From Paenibacillus peoriae (lineage in GTDB: Bacteria; Bacillota; Bacilli; Paenibacillales; Paenibacillaceae), in contig NZ_CP092831.1 of assembly GCF_022531965.1 (NCBI RefSeq), positions 5,675,001-5,739,000 of the forward strand: 64,000 bases of DNA, written 5' to 3'. Made by a program: the position numbers and the translations under genes. Shown piece by piece: positions 44,006-53,370 of the stretch. The notes below the pieces were generated by a model. It was not told the DNA's origin and searched no databases. It saw only the letters and a list, made by a program, of their open reading frames with translations. Every line of letters starts with the position of its first letter. Positions within the stretch are counted from its first letter, which is position 1.

Positions 44006-45958
44006 TTATCCCTTCATTCTCCCTAATAATCTCATCGCATCGGTCTCCTTAGATAAGGCATGAACTAAAGCAGGTTGCTCACTGATCAGGGACAATTCCT
44101 TGAATAACTGGCGCATCTCTTCCCGCCCATCCTGTTTAACCGCAAGCAAGAACACAAGCTCTACTTTCTCGGTCCCCCAGGTAAGCGGCTGCTTCAAGGT
44201 AGCGATTACAATAGAGGACTGCCTTATCCATTCAGAACCGCCATGCGGGATAGCTATGCCTCCTCCAATCGTCGTAGCCGACATTTTCTCACGCGCCAGT
44301 ACGCTGTCCACATAACCGGGCTCCACATATCCTTTGTCCTCCAGTATTTGCGCCAGCTTGGAGATCAATTGTTCCGGATGCTGCACTTCCTGCTGGGGAA
44401 AGACCAAAAAAGGTGTTGTATATTTAAAAAATACCGATTCTTCTGCTGCCCTATGTTCCGGCTCATCCAGTCGTCGGATCACTTGCTCCAGTCGACGTTC
44501 GTCCTTGGCATCCAGCAAGGGAGAGACGAGAATGTGCGGAATGTTCATCTCTGGGAGATCTACAGTGGTAATGACGAGATCCACCTCCTGGGCTGCCAGA
44601 TAGTCCTGGACTTCTGCTTTGGAAAGGGTGGTCTCCACATGTACAGCCGGAAATTTACGTTCCACCTTGGTGCGCAGCAGTTGGGACATACCGATGCCCA
44701 TGTGACACACGATAATGGCTCTCTGGGGATGACTCTCTTTCCGGTGCAATCGCTCCACAGAAGCCTGAAAATGCAGCGTTAAATACGCCGCTTCCTCCTC
44801 GGGGAATGATAGCCGGACCCATCTCCCCACCTCTTCCAGCGTAATAATAACTCGGTCGAACATGTAGGGGTACATCTTCTTGATCTCGGCCAGCATAGGA
44901 TTGGACACGGTCAACCCATATTGAAGACGGTTCAGGGTCGTATATAAATGGACATTCAACCCTTTCAGCAACATCTTGTCCTTGGAAAAGGCAATCATAT
45001 TCAGCTCGGACATCCGCCGGACTAACTGCTCAATCAACTCAGGCAAAAGCGGGTGGCTATCTGCCAGCTCACCTTGTTTTCCTGTTCTTTCCTCCTGCTG
45101 GTAACGGAACTTCCCGCTAAGCAGGTGCAGAGTTAAATACGCTGTCTCTTCCTTGGAAAAAGGCACGGCAAACAACTTTTGCAACTGCTGCAAAAAAGAC
45201 ATAGCCCATGTAAATTCGCGTCTCTCCTGCAAAAAGGCAATGTCCTGCTTGGAGAGGGAAATGGGTTGTCCCATCTTGGTTCGTTTGACCATTAAGAGGA
45301 TATGCAGCATTAGAGCTTCGAAAGCTTCGTCAGTAAAGCTGAGCTCATTGCGTTTTTGCAATGCTTTTAATTCATGATTTATGGTTGTAATCTCGTGCGA
45401 TTCAAACTGTTTGCGCATCAACTGTCCTGTTAACTCAGGACTGTCAATCAGCTGGTTCATCCGCGCCAAAGCGATGCGCTTATTTTTCTCAGAGCCTAGG
45501 ATGGTCAAGCCTACGCGCTGCTTGGTAATTAAGGCCAGATCAAAGCTGTGTAGCCAGCCATCAATCTTCTCCATATCTCTACGAATTACCGTCTTGTTCA
45601 CATAATACTGTGAAGCTAGATCCTGGATGGTCACAGGCTTGGCATTCATCAAGAGCCGATAGGCGAGATGCAGTACCCTTTCCTCATCCGACTCATGTTG
45701 GGCCGTACTCTCGTCCGCATACAGTCGATGGAACAATTCATTCTGATCCGCTTCACCCATCTCCAGATAAATGCCGCGTCCCGGCCTTCTCACCAGATTG
45801 GCATCAGAATGCTTGACGATATAATCTTCAATTACTTTCAGATCGTTGCGGATCGTCTTTTCAGAGCAGTCGGTCAGATCCGCCAGATCCTGCGCTAACC
45901 ACAACCGGTCCGGTTCAGTTAACAACATGCGTAAAATTTCCATTTGCCTTTTATTCAT
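44006..45958 (-). CDS. manR: ManR-type PRD-containing PTS regulator
   Basis: A 650-residue activator: two N-terminal HTH domains (HTH_11 and Mga-like), two PRDs (about residues 180-390), an EIIB-gat-like domain with Cys in VCHMGIGMSQLL and a C-terminal EIIA domain with His in IAIPHGGSEW. B. subtilis ManR has this size and order and activates manP according to its phosphorylation. It lies directly upstream of manP but has its own terminator. Confidence 0.9.
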   Translation of the reverse strand: MNKRQMEILRMLLTEPDRLWLAQDLADLTDCSEKTIRNDLKVIEDYIVKHSDANLVRRPGRGIYLEMGEADQNELFHRLYADESTAQHESDEERVLHLAYRLLMNAKPVTIQDLASQYYVNKTVIRRDMEKIDGWLHSFDLALITKQRVGLTILGSEKNKRIALARMNQLIDSPELTGQLMRKQFESHEITTINHELKALQKRNELSFTDEAFEALMLHILLMVKRTKMGQPISLSKQDIAFLQERREFTWAMSFLQQLQKLFAVPFSKEETAYLTLHLLSGKFRYQQEERTGKQGELADSHPLLPELIEQLVRRMSELNMIAFSKDKMLLKGLNVHLYTTLNRLQYGLTVSNPMLAEIKKMYPYMFDRVIITLEEVGRWVRLSFPEEEAAYLTLHFQASVERLHRKESHPQRAIIVCHMGIGMSQLLRTKVERKFPAVHVETTLSKAEVQDYLAAQEVDLVITTVDLPEMNIPHILVSPLLDAKDERRLEQVIRRLDEPEHRAAEESVFFKYTTPFLVFPQQEVQHPEQLISKLAQILEDKGYVEPGYVDSVLAREKMSATTIGGGIAIPHGGSEWIRQSSIVIATLKQPLTWGTEKVELVFLLAVKQDGREEMRQLFKELSLISEQPALVHALSKETDAMRLLGRMKG

Positions 45959-46027
45959 TCCATTCTCCCATCTTCCAAGTTAAAGAATGTCCACGGCATT
46001 TCGAGCTATATTTTTGCTGGTTTTGTG

Positions 46028-46058
46028 TTGACTTTAAGTATACTCCAAGTAGTACATT
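46028..46058 (+). promoter_or_regulatory. MerR-type promoter of the SDR-merR pair
   Basis: TTGACT (46028-46033) and TACATT (46053-46058) have a 19-base spacer containing the near-symmetric TTAAGTATACTCCAA, the layout of MerR-activated promoters. The downstream MerR gene at 46864 is the likely ligand-responsive activator. Confidence 0.7.
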
Positions 46059-46108
46059 TAAAGCATGGTGGCCGCCAAATTCAAGAATAATGAAAAGAGG
46101 AATCACTC

Positions 46109-46837
46109 ATGACCATTGGAAAAACAGTTCTTATTACTGGGGCCAACAAAGGCATCGGGTATGAAACAGCCAGACAATTGGGGGGTATGGGTTATACAAT
46201 CCTGATTGGCTCACGGAATGAGCAGAGCGGCCGGGAAGCGGTGGCTAAGTTGGCTAATGAGGGAGTAAAAGCCCGATTGATTTTGTTAGACGTGACGAAT
46301 CACAGTACGATTGATTCCGCAGTCCAACAGATCAAACAAGAATTCGGTTCCCTTGATGTACTCATCAACAATGCCGGTATATCTTTGGGAGGAGCCACTC
46401 CTCCAAGTCAGTTTTCTTTGGACGATTTAAGAGAAACGTATGAAACAAACTTTTTCGGTTTGGTCGCCGTGACGCAAGCCATGCTGCCTTTATTGCAAGA
46501 ATCTCCATGCGGTAGAATCGTTAACTTGTCGAGTGGCCTCGGTTCATTAACCTATAATAGCGATCCTGAACATGAGCATGCACAATTTAATTTGCTTGCC
46601 TACAATAGCAGCAAAGCAGCGGTTAATATGTTCACCGTCACCCTTGCCAAAGAATTCAAAGACTCACCTCTCAAAATTAATTCGGCTGACCCTGGCTTTA
46701 CCGCCACTGACTTAAACGGCTTTACAGGACCGGGTTCGGTACAACAGGCTGCTGCTGTCGTTGTACGTTTAGCCGCTTTAAATAATGACGGGCCGTCAGG
46801 AGGATTTTTCGACTCGAATGGAGAAGTGCCTTGGTAA
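46109..46837 (+). CDS. SDR-family oxidoreductase (carbonyl reductase-like)
   Basis: A 242-residue SDR: TGANKGIG at residues 10-17, NNAGI, a catalytic Ser in NLSSGLGS and Tyr/Lys in LAYNSSKAAVNMF. The TGxNKGIG form and the C-terminal GGFFDSNGEVPW fit the carbonyl-reductase branch. It is followed 27 bases later by a MerR regulator on the same strand and preceded by a MerR-type promoter, so it is probably induced by the compound that regulator senses. Confidence 0.9.
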   Translation: MTIGKTVLITGANKGIGYETARQLGGMGYTILIGSRNEQSGREAVAKLANEGVKARLILLDVTNHSTIDSAVQQIKQEFGSLDVLINNAGISLGGATPPSQFSLDDLRETYETNFFGLVAVTQAMLPLLQESPCGRIVNLSSGLGSLTYNSDPEHEHAQFNLLAYNSSKAAVNMFTVTLAKEFKDSPLKINSADPGFTATDLNGFTGPGSVQQAAAVVVRLAALNNDGPSGGFFDSNGEVPW

Positions 46838-46863
46838 TCGTTACAGTGAAGGAGTGGGGTACT

Positions 46864-47301
46864 TTGCAGGAAATTCCGGAGACGATAACCTCTATTCGTC
46901 AAGCTGCAGAACTAACAGGTTTAACAGAGGATACCATACGCTATTACGAGCGAATTGGCTTGCTGCCTTATGCAGAACGAAAGGCTAACGGACACAGGTT
47001 CTACAGTAGAGATCAGATTCTGGGGATTATCTTTCTAACCCGATTAAAAGCCACTGGAATGACCATAGAGGAAATGAAGCATTATCGAGAACTTTCGATG
47101 CAAGGCAACAGCACCATTCCGATTAGACACTCCTTACTTGAAAAACATAATCAGAAGATTCAACAAGAAATCTCCAGACTTATGGAGACCCAAAAAATTA
47201 TTAAATATAAGCTCAGCCATTATCGCGACCTCTCTACCAATCCTGATCTTAGCGACACGAATTGTAACCCTACAACACCCAGCACCAATCCCCTTCTTTA
47301 A
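46864..47301 (+). CDS. MerR-family regulator
   Basis: A 145-residue MerR protein with the HTH and wing (SIRQAAELTGLTEDTIRYYERIGLLP) and a coiled-coil helix. Only one Cys near the C-terminus (TNCNPT) is present, so it does not look like an NmlR/AdhR type with a sensing Cys in the helix. I use a TTG at 46864, nine bases after AAGGAG; an upstream TTG at 46831 overlaps the SDR gene. The last codons lie in the terminator. Confidence 0.88.
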   Translation: MQEIPETITSIRQAAELTGLTEDTIRYYERIGLLPYAERKANGHRFYSRDQILGIIFLTRLKATGMTIEEMKHYRELSMQGNSTIPIRHSLLEKHNQKIQQEISRLMETQKIIKYKLSHYRDLSTNPDLSDTNCNPTTPSTNPLL

Positions 47302-47314
47302 GGGGTTTTTTATT
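47290..47314 (+). terminator. Terminator overlapping the merR stop codon
   Basis: CCCCTT / AAGGGG with a 4-base loop is followed by TTTTTTATT; the TAA stop lies at the loop end. Confidence 0.75.
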
Positions 47315-47322
47315 GCTTTATC

Positions 47323-47366
47323 CAAAAAGAAGGTCGATCATGTTGTACAATGATCAACCTTCTTCC
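47323..47366 (-). terminator. Terminator of the GNAT gene
   Basis: GAAGGT-N-GATCAT pairs with ATGATC-N-ACCTTC (one mismatch), followed on the minus strand by TTTTTGG. Confidence 0.75.
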
Positions 47367-47404
47367 TATCCATGCTCCCCTGCTTGATTCACCTACATCT
47401 ATCA

Positions 47405-48007
47405 TTACTGAGAACGATTGATATACTCTGATTTGACCAACGCGCACATGTAAAGATCATCATATTTCCCGGACGTAAATTCATATTGGGAGAGGAGCCC
47501 TTCCTGCCGAAAGCCTGCTTTTTCGAGCAAACGCAAGGATTGTGCATTCTCTGGCTCTACTAGCGCCTGAATGCGGTTCAATGAGAGGGTATTAAACCCA
47601 TAGTCGATTACAGCTACAAGTACCTCCAACATTAACCCTTGGCCCCAATAGTCTCTGGACAATTCATAGCCCATTTCTGCCCGGTGATGACGTTGGTCCC
47701 AGTTATGAAACCCGCAAGAACCGATGATTTTACCTTCATTCGTTTGAAGAGCCCAGCGTATTCCCTGATCTGTCTCAAAAATCCGATCATACCAACTGAT
47801 CTCATCCAGTACATCCTGTTCAGACTCAAACGGGCTCAGTCCATAAAACTTCATAACCTGCTCATCTGAAAAGTATTCCAACATGTCCTTGCTGTCCGTC
47901 GCTACCATTTTTCGTAATACGAGACGTTCGGTCGTTATAACCGGAAACTCACCTTTCACATTCTCACCTCTTGCTGCCTTGTTCGCTTTTGCCAGCTCTT
48001 CTTGCAT
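47405..48007 (-). CDS. GNAT-family N-acetyltransferase (RimJ/RimL-like)
   Basis: A 200-residue acetyltransferase: TERLVLRKM at the start, then YELSRDYWGQGLMLEVLVAVIDYGF, which contains the acetyl-CoA-binding loop, and RIQALVEPENAQSLRLLEKAGF. This form is typical for RimJ/RimL-like enzymes that acetylate N-termini or small amines. The start at 48007 has GGGAGGT seven bases upstream. Confidence 0.9.
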   Translation of the reverse strand: MQEELAKANKAARGENVKGEFPVITTERLVLRKMVATDSKDMLEYFSDEQVMKFYGLSPFESEQDVLDEISWYDRIFETDQGIRWALQTNEGKIIGSCGFHNWDQRHHRAEMGYELSRDYWGQGLMLEVLVAVIDYGFNTLSLNRIQALVEPENAQSLRLLEKAGFRQEGLLSQYEFTSGKYDDLYMCALVKSEYINRSQ

Positions 48008-48179
48008 ACCCATACCTCCCGAGTCTATCGTTACTTTCTTCTTCCAATTATAGAGTAAATGAGAGGAAGGGATATTTATAATAATTTCTTTGTTTATAGA
48101 ATGTTTTCCTAAACATGGATTGTAAAATGACCGTTAATATAAGGAGTGTGTTTTTAATTATTAAGAAGAGGTGTATTTT

Positions 48180-49301
48180 TTGGACGAACAGCACGTACCA
48201 CACAACCCGCAGGAATCTTCAAGACAGATGTACATTCGGCATGGTCAAAATTATGGGGTAGATCCAAACAGGATGGCGGCGTTATCAAAAACATACGGGA
48301 ACTCTACTCTGTTTAGACGGTGGGGAGCAACAGTTTTTGATTGCATATTTTTTTATCTTGGGTATATTTGTTTCTTTATTTCTGTCATTCAAATAACGGA
48401 TAGATGGTTTTGGCCTTTAGCGATTGCATCCCGTTGTATTCTGCTTATTGCTTTCTTCAGCTATTATTTGCTTTTGGAAGGTTACACAGGCTATACGCTG
48501 GGTAAGTTCGTCTTTCGTATTAAGGTGGTTAACGGGGAAGGTAAGCCTCCTGGTTTTCTTAAATCACTCATTCGTACGCTGCTCAGGCTAATCGATACCA
48601 ATCCGTTGCTAATGGGTGGGATACCTGCTGGTATCAGCGTGTTAGTAACTGCATCTAGACAACGAATTGGTGATTTAGCTGCAGGTACATATGTTGTAAA
48701 GGTACGGGATTTAGAGCCGATTAGCAAAAAGACAATGAAACGTTCGCTGTTTATATTTTTTACCGCCATAGTGATCTTGGGAGCCTCGTTTGTAAATGCT
48801 ATTTTTATACTGGCAAATAGTTACGTGCCTCCTGAAGCTCCAGTGAGCAAGAAAGAGCAAAGCTATGTGAGTAAAGATGGACGATTTCAAATCACAGCCC
48901 CACTGGACTGGTCAACAGATCCGGACCGTGAAGGAAAAGCAGAGATTGCGATATTTAATCCGTACATTCAAAAGTCCGTTGTGGTACTATCCCACTCGAA
49001 AAAGCAATTGGGCAATATAACTCTCCAACAGTATGGTAAGAAAGCTGAAAATAACTTAACCAAAGAGTGGAACCTGTCCAGTGTAGGACCTGTCTCTAAT
49101 ACAACCATTCATGGATATCCTGCCCTTGAGTTCGCGATTAAAGGTAAAAAAGATGTGGATAAATATATCACCCACGTAGCGATTATAGAGACCGAAAAGG
49201 ATTACTACCAGGTGCTAGGATATGCCCCAGCGTCTAAAGACGGCCGTTTAAAGAAAGAACTGCACGACATTATCTATAGCTTCCGCGAGGTTCGTCATTA
49301 G
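48180..49301 (+). CDS. RDD-family membrane protein with C-terminal exported domain
   Basis: A 373-residue protein. Residues about 45-190 form the RDD domain (FRRWGATVFDCIFFYLG, TLGKFVFRIKVVN and IGDLAAGTYVVK), with three helices. A fourth helix (about 195-220) leads to an outside domain resembling PsbP/DUF1795-like lipoproteins (FQITAPLDW, GYPALEFAIKG). RDD proteins are often called transporters without proof. The TTG at 48180 follows GAGGTG; a GTG at 48171 is also possible. Confidence 0.8.
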   Translation: MDEQHVPHNPQESSRQMYIRHGQNYGVDPNRMAALSKTYGNSTLFRRWGATVFDCIFFYLGYICFFISVIQITDRWFWPLAIASRCILLIAFFSYYLLLEGYTGYTLGKFVFRIKVVNGEGKPPGFLKSLIRTLLRLIDTNPLLMGGIPAGISVLVTASRQRIGDLAAGTYVVKVRDLEPISKKTMKRSLFIFFTAIVILGASFVNAIFILANSYVPPEAPVSKKEQSYVSKDGRFQITAPLDWSTDPDREGKAEIAIFNPYIQKSVVVLSHSKKQLGNITLQQYGKKAENNLTKEWNLSSVGPVSNTTIHGYPALEFAIKGKKDVDKYITHVAIIETEKDYYQVLGYAPASKDGRLKKELHDIIYSFREVRH

Positions 49302-49339
49302 TCAGCGTGGCTGGCAATAAAAAGGATAGACACAAAAAG

Positions 49340-49367
49340 CAGGTGCTCCTTAGAGCCCTGTTTTTTT
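49340..49367 (+). terminator. Terminator of the RDD gene
   Basis: CAGGTGCTC pairs with GAGCCCTG (one bulged T) around a 4-base loop and is followed by seven T. Confidence 0.8.
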
Positions 49368-49524
49368 GCGTACAACGATTCTTCACATCTATGATAAAAT
49401 GGACTGACATGCTCGGCGACCTGCCTTATCATATTGTTCAGATGCACAATAAATTGGAAACCCTTTCATAAAGGTAGTACATTAAGGTACACTATATCAC
49501 GATAGATAAAGGAGGAATCCGGAT

Positions 49525-50565
49525 TTGTTTCAGCTCTCCGAAAAACAAGCCCAAGACATCGTAGACAAAATGATGAAGGATATTCCATACAATATCAATA
49601 TAATGAATGAACGAGGCATCATCATTGGCAGCGGCGAGAGTGAACGAATCGGAACCATTCACCAAGGCGCTGTTCAGGCGCTCGAAACCGGGAAAATGAT
49701 TGAAGTGTGGCAGGACGGCCACTATGAGAAAAAGGGAACCAACGAACCGATTGTCATTCATCATGAGTTAGTTGGCGTGATTGGTATTTCAGGCAATCCT
49801 GATGAAGTGCGTCCTTTTTGCAATATTGTTAAAACTACAGTATCTCTCCTGATCGAACAGCGCATCTCATTGGAGCATCTGGCCTATGAAGCCAATCGCA
49901 AAAAATCTGTGCTGGAAATGTTATTGAATCATCAGGGAGCCTACACGCAAAAAATAAAAAAAGAAGCAGCTCAATATCACATTGATTTGCTTCTAAAAAC
50001 TTCGGCTGTATATGTAAAGTATCTGCCTGCTGATCCAGCTCATTTAGCCGAGTTGTCCAATATATTCATGCAGCATCCCTCCTTTCGTATGGAGGAAGAT
50101 TGTTATCTCGTCCTAATACAAAATCAGGAACCGACAGACAAACTGCTAGAGCCACTTGTGCGCAGCCATCCCGATGTGCTGATTACGGTCAGCAGACAAG
50201 AGCACAACATTGCGGATGTTTATATGCAAGCCAAGTCAGCTATGAATGTTTTACTGGCTTTGCGCCCGCCTGTGCAAAAAATTTCTTTTGCGGAAGTCGA
50301 ATTTCTGGTCAAATTGAGTCAAACGAACCTGACGAACACGATCTATCTGGTGAGCAAGCTGGAGGATACCGTGGATTTGCTGGATACGCTGCGAAGCTTT
50401 ATTAACCATAACGGCAGTGTCTCCTTTACGGCAGATGAATTAAACATTCACCGAAATACGCTGCAATACCGCCTGAAGCGCATCCATACCTTAACTGGTA
50501 AAGATCCCCGGAATCTCCTTCAGCTTTTTGAGCTTACGCACGGCTTATTGGCACTGTATCAATGA
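49525..50565 (+). CDS. cdaR: CdaR-type sugar diacid regulator
   Basis: A 346-residue regulator with the N-terminal sugar-diacid recognition domain (LSEKQAQDIVDKMMKDIP, MNERGIIIGSG), a GGDEF-like middle and a PucR-type HTH at the C-terminus (FTADELNIHRNTLQYRLKRI). CdaR activates glycerate, glucarate and galactarate genes. The start is a TTG after AAGGAGG. It is convergent with glycerate kinase and its permease, which are the likely targets. Confidence 0.9.
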   Translation: MFQLSEKQAQDIVDKMMKDIPYNINIMNERGIIIGSGESERIGTIHQGAVQALETGKMIEVWQDGHYEKKGTNEPIVIHHELVGVIGISGNPDEVRPFCNIVKTTVSLLIEQRISLEHLAYEANRKKSVLEMLLNHQGAYTQKIKKEAAQYHIDLLLKTSAVYVKYLPADPAHLAELSNIFMQHPSFRMEEDCYLVLIQNQEPTDKLLEPLVRSHPDVLITVSRQEHNIADVYMQAKSAMNVLLALRPPVQKISFAEVEFLVKLSQTNLTNTIYLVSKLEDTVDLLDTLRSFINHNGSVSFTADELNIHRNTLQYRLKRIHTLTGKDPRNLLQLFELTHGLLALYQ

Positions 50566-50692
50566 ACAGCTGTTTCACGCCCCTGACCATACGCCAGAAA
50601 TATCATGTATCCGCTCGCCGCACTCCCAATTTCTCAGTCAATCCGGCTTTAGCTAAGCTCGGGATTACAGGCGAGCGCTCGTATTATTCGGT

Positions 50693-51838
50693 TCACTTCT
50701 CGCTGAATTGAAGTACTCTTGCGATATTCTCGCACGTACGCTCTACGTTTTGCGGCCCTTCGGCCAGCAGCTTACCGAGCTCCGAGGCTCCCGGTACGAT
50801 GCCGAACACCGCATCTATTCCTTCCTTGTACAACGTGTCGATCCCTTCCCCGATATAACCTGCAACCGCAATAACCTTTTTGCCAGACTGTTTGGCCGCC
50901 TGAGCTACTCCATAAGGAGTTTTACCGAATTTAGTCTGAAAATCAATACCGCCTTCCCCCGTCAAAACGATATCGGCCGTGGCAAGCTTTTGTTTTAAAC
51001 CGGTGTATTCAATCACAATTTCAATGCCTTTTTGCAGCGCCGCTTGAGTGAAAATCAATAAGCCCGCACCCAATCCACCTGCTGCGCCTGCGCCTGGGAG
51101 ATCGCGCACATCCTTGCCTAGTTGCTGCTTCACCACATCGGCGTAATGGGCAAGATTGGCATCCAATTGCTGCACCATCTCCGGGGTTGCCCCTTTTTGT
51201 GGCCCGAATACTTGAGAGGCCCCATGCTCTCCGCACAGCGGATTTGTCACATCACAGGCTACAATCAGTTGTACCTGCTGCAACCGGCCATCCAGTGATG
51301 AAATATCGACACTGGCCAGCTCGCCCAGACTACCGCCACCGCGCGGAAGAGTATTGCCTGTTGCATCCAGAAATCTGGCGCCCAGTGCTTCCGCCATGCC
51401 TGTACCGCCATCATTCGTCGCGCTTCCGCCAATGCCGATGATAATTTTTCGAATTCCCTGGTTCAGACATTCACGGATTAACTCCCCTGTACCGTAGGTG
51501 GTTGTCTTTAACGGGTTCTTGTTATCCTTGTTAACCAGATGGATTCCACTGGCGGATGCCATCTCGATTGCCGCCGTGGTGCCGTCTCCCAGCAAGCCGT
51601 ATGCAGCAGTTACAGGTTCTCCAAGTGGTCCTGTCACCTCAATATAACGAACCTGTCCGCCTGTCGCATCCACCAGTGACTGCACCGTTCCTTCACCGCC
51701 GTCCGCCATCGGTACGTGGACGTAATTCGCTGCTGGATAGACCTTGCGCAGTCCTTTCTCCATCGCGATACACACTTCTTTAGCCGTCATGCTTTCTTTA
51801 AAAGAATCTGGTGCCAGCACAAATGTTTTCTCTCTCAT
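50693..51838 (-). CDS. glxK: Glycerate kinase
   Basis: A 381-residue type 1 glycerate kinase: LAPDSFKESMTAKEV at the start, MADGGEGT, IGIGGSATNDGGTG and LTGEGGIDFQTKFGK, as in GarK/GlxK. It forms 2- or 3-phosphoglycerate from D-glycerate. It follows the GntP-family permease gene with a 21-base gap, forming an operon for glycerate uptake and use, likely activated by CdaR and possibly repressed through a cre-like site. Confidence 0.95.
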   Translation of the reverse strand: MREKTFVLAPDSFKESMTAKEVCIAMEKGLRKVYPAANYVHVPMADGGEGTVQSLVDATGGQVRYIEVTGPLGEPVTAAYGLLGDGTTAAIEMASASGIHLVNKDNKNPLKTTTYGTGELIRECLNQGIRKIIIGIGGSATNDGGTGMAEALGARFLDATGNTLPRGGGSLGELASVDISSLDGRLQQVQLIVACDVTNPLCGEHGASQVFGPQKGATPEMVQQLDANLAHYADVVKQQLGKDVRDLPGAGAAGGLGAGLLIFTQAALQKGIEIVIEYTGLKQKLATADIVLTGEGGIDFQTKFGKTPYGVAQAAKQSGKKVIAVAGYIGEGIDTLYKEGIDAVFGIVPGASELGKLLAEGPQNVERTCENIARVLQFSEK

Positions 51839-51859
51839 CTTCTCACCCCATTGTAAATA

Positions 51860-53155
51860 TTAAAGTAAAAATCCATACATGAGTGTCGCTACAATTGCCA
51901 TCGTCCCACCCACAATAGCTTCGTAAGGAATCAATCCCATCCGTTGTTTAATGCTCATTTTCATGCTGTCTGCCGTGACGTGAAAATAGTTGCCCTGCGG
52001 CAAGGAATCAATGACTGTAGCTCCTGTATGCACCATCACAGCTGCGGCGAGCGGGGCCGTCCCCATGTTCAGAATGGCTTCCCCAAACGAGCCTGTCGCC
52101 AAAATAACTCCCGTCGAGGTGGACGCCGTGGCGGCTGCCATCAGAATACCTGCAAGCGGTGCCAAAAATGTACCGGAAACTCCCGAAGCTTCAATCAGGC
52201 CAACCACCTGTGCAGACAAGTTGGAGGCAGAGATCAGACCGGCAATCCCGCCTGCACCGATCAAAATCAGCACAGTCGCTGTCATTTTATTTAAACCGGA
52301 GGCCGAATACTTCAGGATATTGCGCCCTTGTCCCATGGCCAGCATACCCACAATCCCGGCGATCGGCAAAATGTACATCGCATCCACCTTGAAACTCGAA
52401 AGTGCTTCAATGCCGGAGATGGAACCAATCGGGTTAATCATCAGCAAAATAACAGCTACCAGCGGGGCTACAATCGCCCGTCCCAACGCTGGATATTTCG
52501 ATGTATCGACATCACTGTCCATAATATCCTGGTCGGACACCTTCACACCTTTGGTTTTCAACATAGATGCCACCAATACAGTCATGATTAAACCGCATAT
52601 CGCAGGAACCACGCCCGCCAACATCACGTGGCTTAAATCCAGATTAAATCCGCGCGCCGCCGCAATCGTATTAGGATTGGGAGAGATGATGTTCCCCGCT
52701 TTTCCGCCTCCAGACAAAGCCAACAGGAGCGCCAGCTTGGAAATCCCCATTTTGTTACCGACCGACAATGCAATAGGTGCCACAATCAGCACGGCAACGG
52801 GAATAAATACACCTACCGCCGTAATAATCATCGTCGCTAAGGCTAGTGCGAGTATCGCTTTACTACCGCCAAATTTCTTTACAATAGCCTGCGCAATCGT
52901 CTCCGCCGCCCCGGATTCCATCATTACGCCTGCCAATACACCTGCGGCAAGCACACGAATGACCGTCCCCATCACACTTTGCGTACCGCTTATTAACACG
53001 CTGATCGTCTGCTCCAGATTGGCTCCGCCCAATAAAGCGCCTACAATAGCTCCCAAAAATAAAGCATAAACCGGATTCAGCTTTCTTAATATCAGAATAA
53101 TTGCAATAGCCAGCCCTGCCAGAGCCCCTATCCAACTGATCGTCAATCCTTCCAT
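51860..53155 (-). CDS. GntP-family permease (probable glycerate importer)
   Basis: A 431-residue transporter with about twelve helices of the GntP/ion-transporter superfamily (GGGKAGNIISPNPNTIAAARGF). Its genomic partner is glycerate kinase, so its substrate is more likely glycerate than gluconate; a true gluconate permease is encoded at 55658. It is the first gene of the operon. A cre-like site lies 25 bases upstream of its start. Confidence 0.88.
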   Translation of the reverse strand: MEGLTISWIGALAGLAIAIILILRKLNPVYALFLGAIVGALLGGANLEQTISVLISGTQSVMGTVIRVLAAGVLAGVMMESGAAETIAQAIVKKFGGSKAILALALATMIITAVGVFIPVAVLIVAPIALSVGNKMGISKLALLLALSGGGKAGNIISPNPNTIAAARGFNLDLSHVMLAGVVPAICGLIMTVLVASMLKTKGVKVSDQDIMDSDVDTSKYPALGRAIVAPLVAVILLMINPIGSISGIEALSSFKVDAMYILPIAGIVGMLAMGQGRNILKYSASGLNKMTATVLILIGAGGIAGLISASNLSAQVVGLIEASGVSGTFLAPLAGILMAAATASTSTGVILATGSFGEAILNMGTAPLAAAVMVHTGATVIDSLPQGNYFHVTADSMKMSIKQRMGLIPYEAIVGGTMAIVATLMYGFLL

Positions 53156-53179
53156 CTGTCTAACCCCCCGGGCAATTTT

Positions 53180-53193
53180 TGATTACGCTTTCA
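53180..53193 (-). promoter_or_regulatory. cre-like site before the glycerate operon
   Basis: On the minus strand TGAAAGCGTAATCA agrees with the CcpA consensus except at one position. It lies 25-38 bases before the permease start, which would allow repression by CcpA. Confidence 0.55.
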
Positions 53194-53300
53194 TTATATC
53201 GATTGCTGTATGTGAAAAATATTGAAGAACAGACGAAATTGATTGTGCATTTGCACAAAAAAGTCCGAACAGGCTTACAAAACAAATTTAATGAATACGC

Positions 53301-53328
53301 TTGCAAATTTAAAATTTAAGATTATAAT
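53301..53328 (+). promoter_or_regulatory. Sigma-A promoter of the gnt operon
   Basis: TTGCAA (53301-53306) and TATAAT (53323-53328) are separated by 16 bases. The -10 box touches the GntR operator. Confidence 0.8.
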
Positions 53329-53349
53329 ACCTGTATACAAGTATACTTG
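53327..53349 (+). promoter_or_regulatory. GntR operator
   Basis: ATACCTGTATACAAGTAT (53327-53344) differs by one base from the B. subtilis gnt operator ATACTTGTATACAAGTAT. It overlaps a second palindrome CAAGTATACTTG (53338-53349). The position over -10 and the start site fits repression in the absence of gluconate. Confidence 0.85.
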
Positions 53350-53370
53350 ATTAATTGAGAAGGTGAAATG

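Noticed and set aside
50670..50692. CGAGCGCTCG palindrome as a terminator between cdaR and glycerate kinase
   Set aside because: It is short, would form a loop-less stem, and has no T tract; the ends of these transcripts remain unassigned.
51990..53069. Long plus-strand frame of 359 codons opposite the GntP-family permease
   Set aside because: It is a shadow of the permease on the other strand, with Pro/Ala/Ile-rich composition and no family match.
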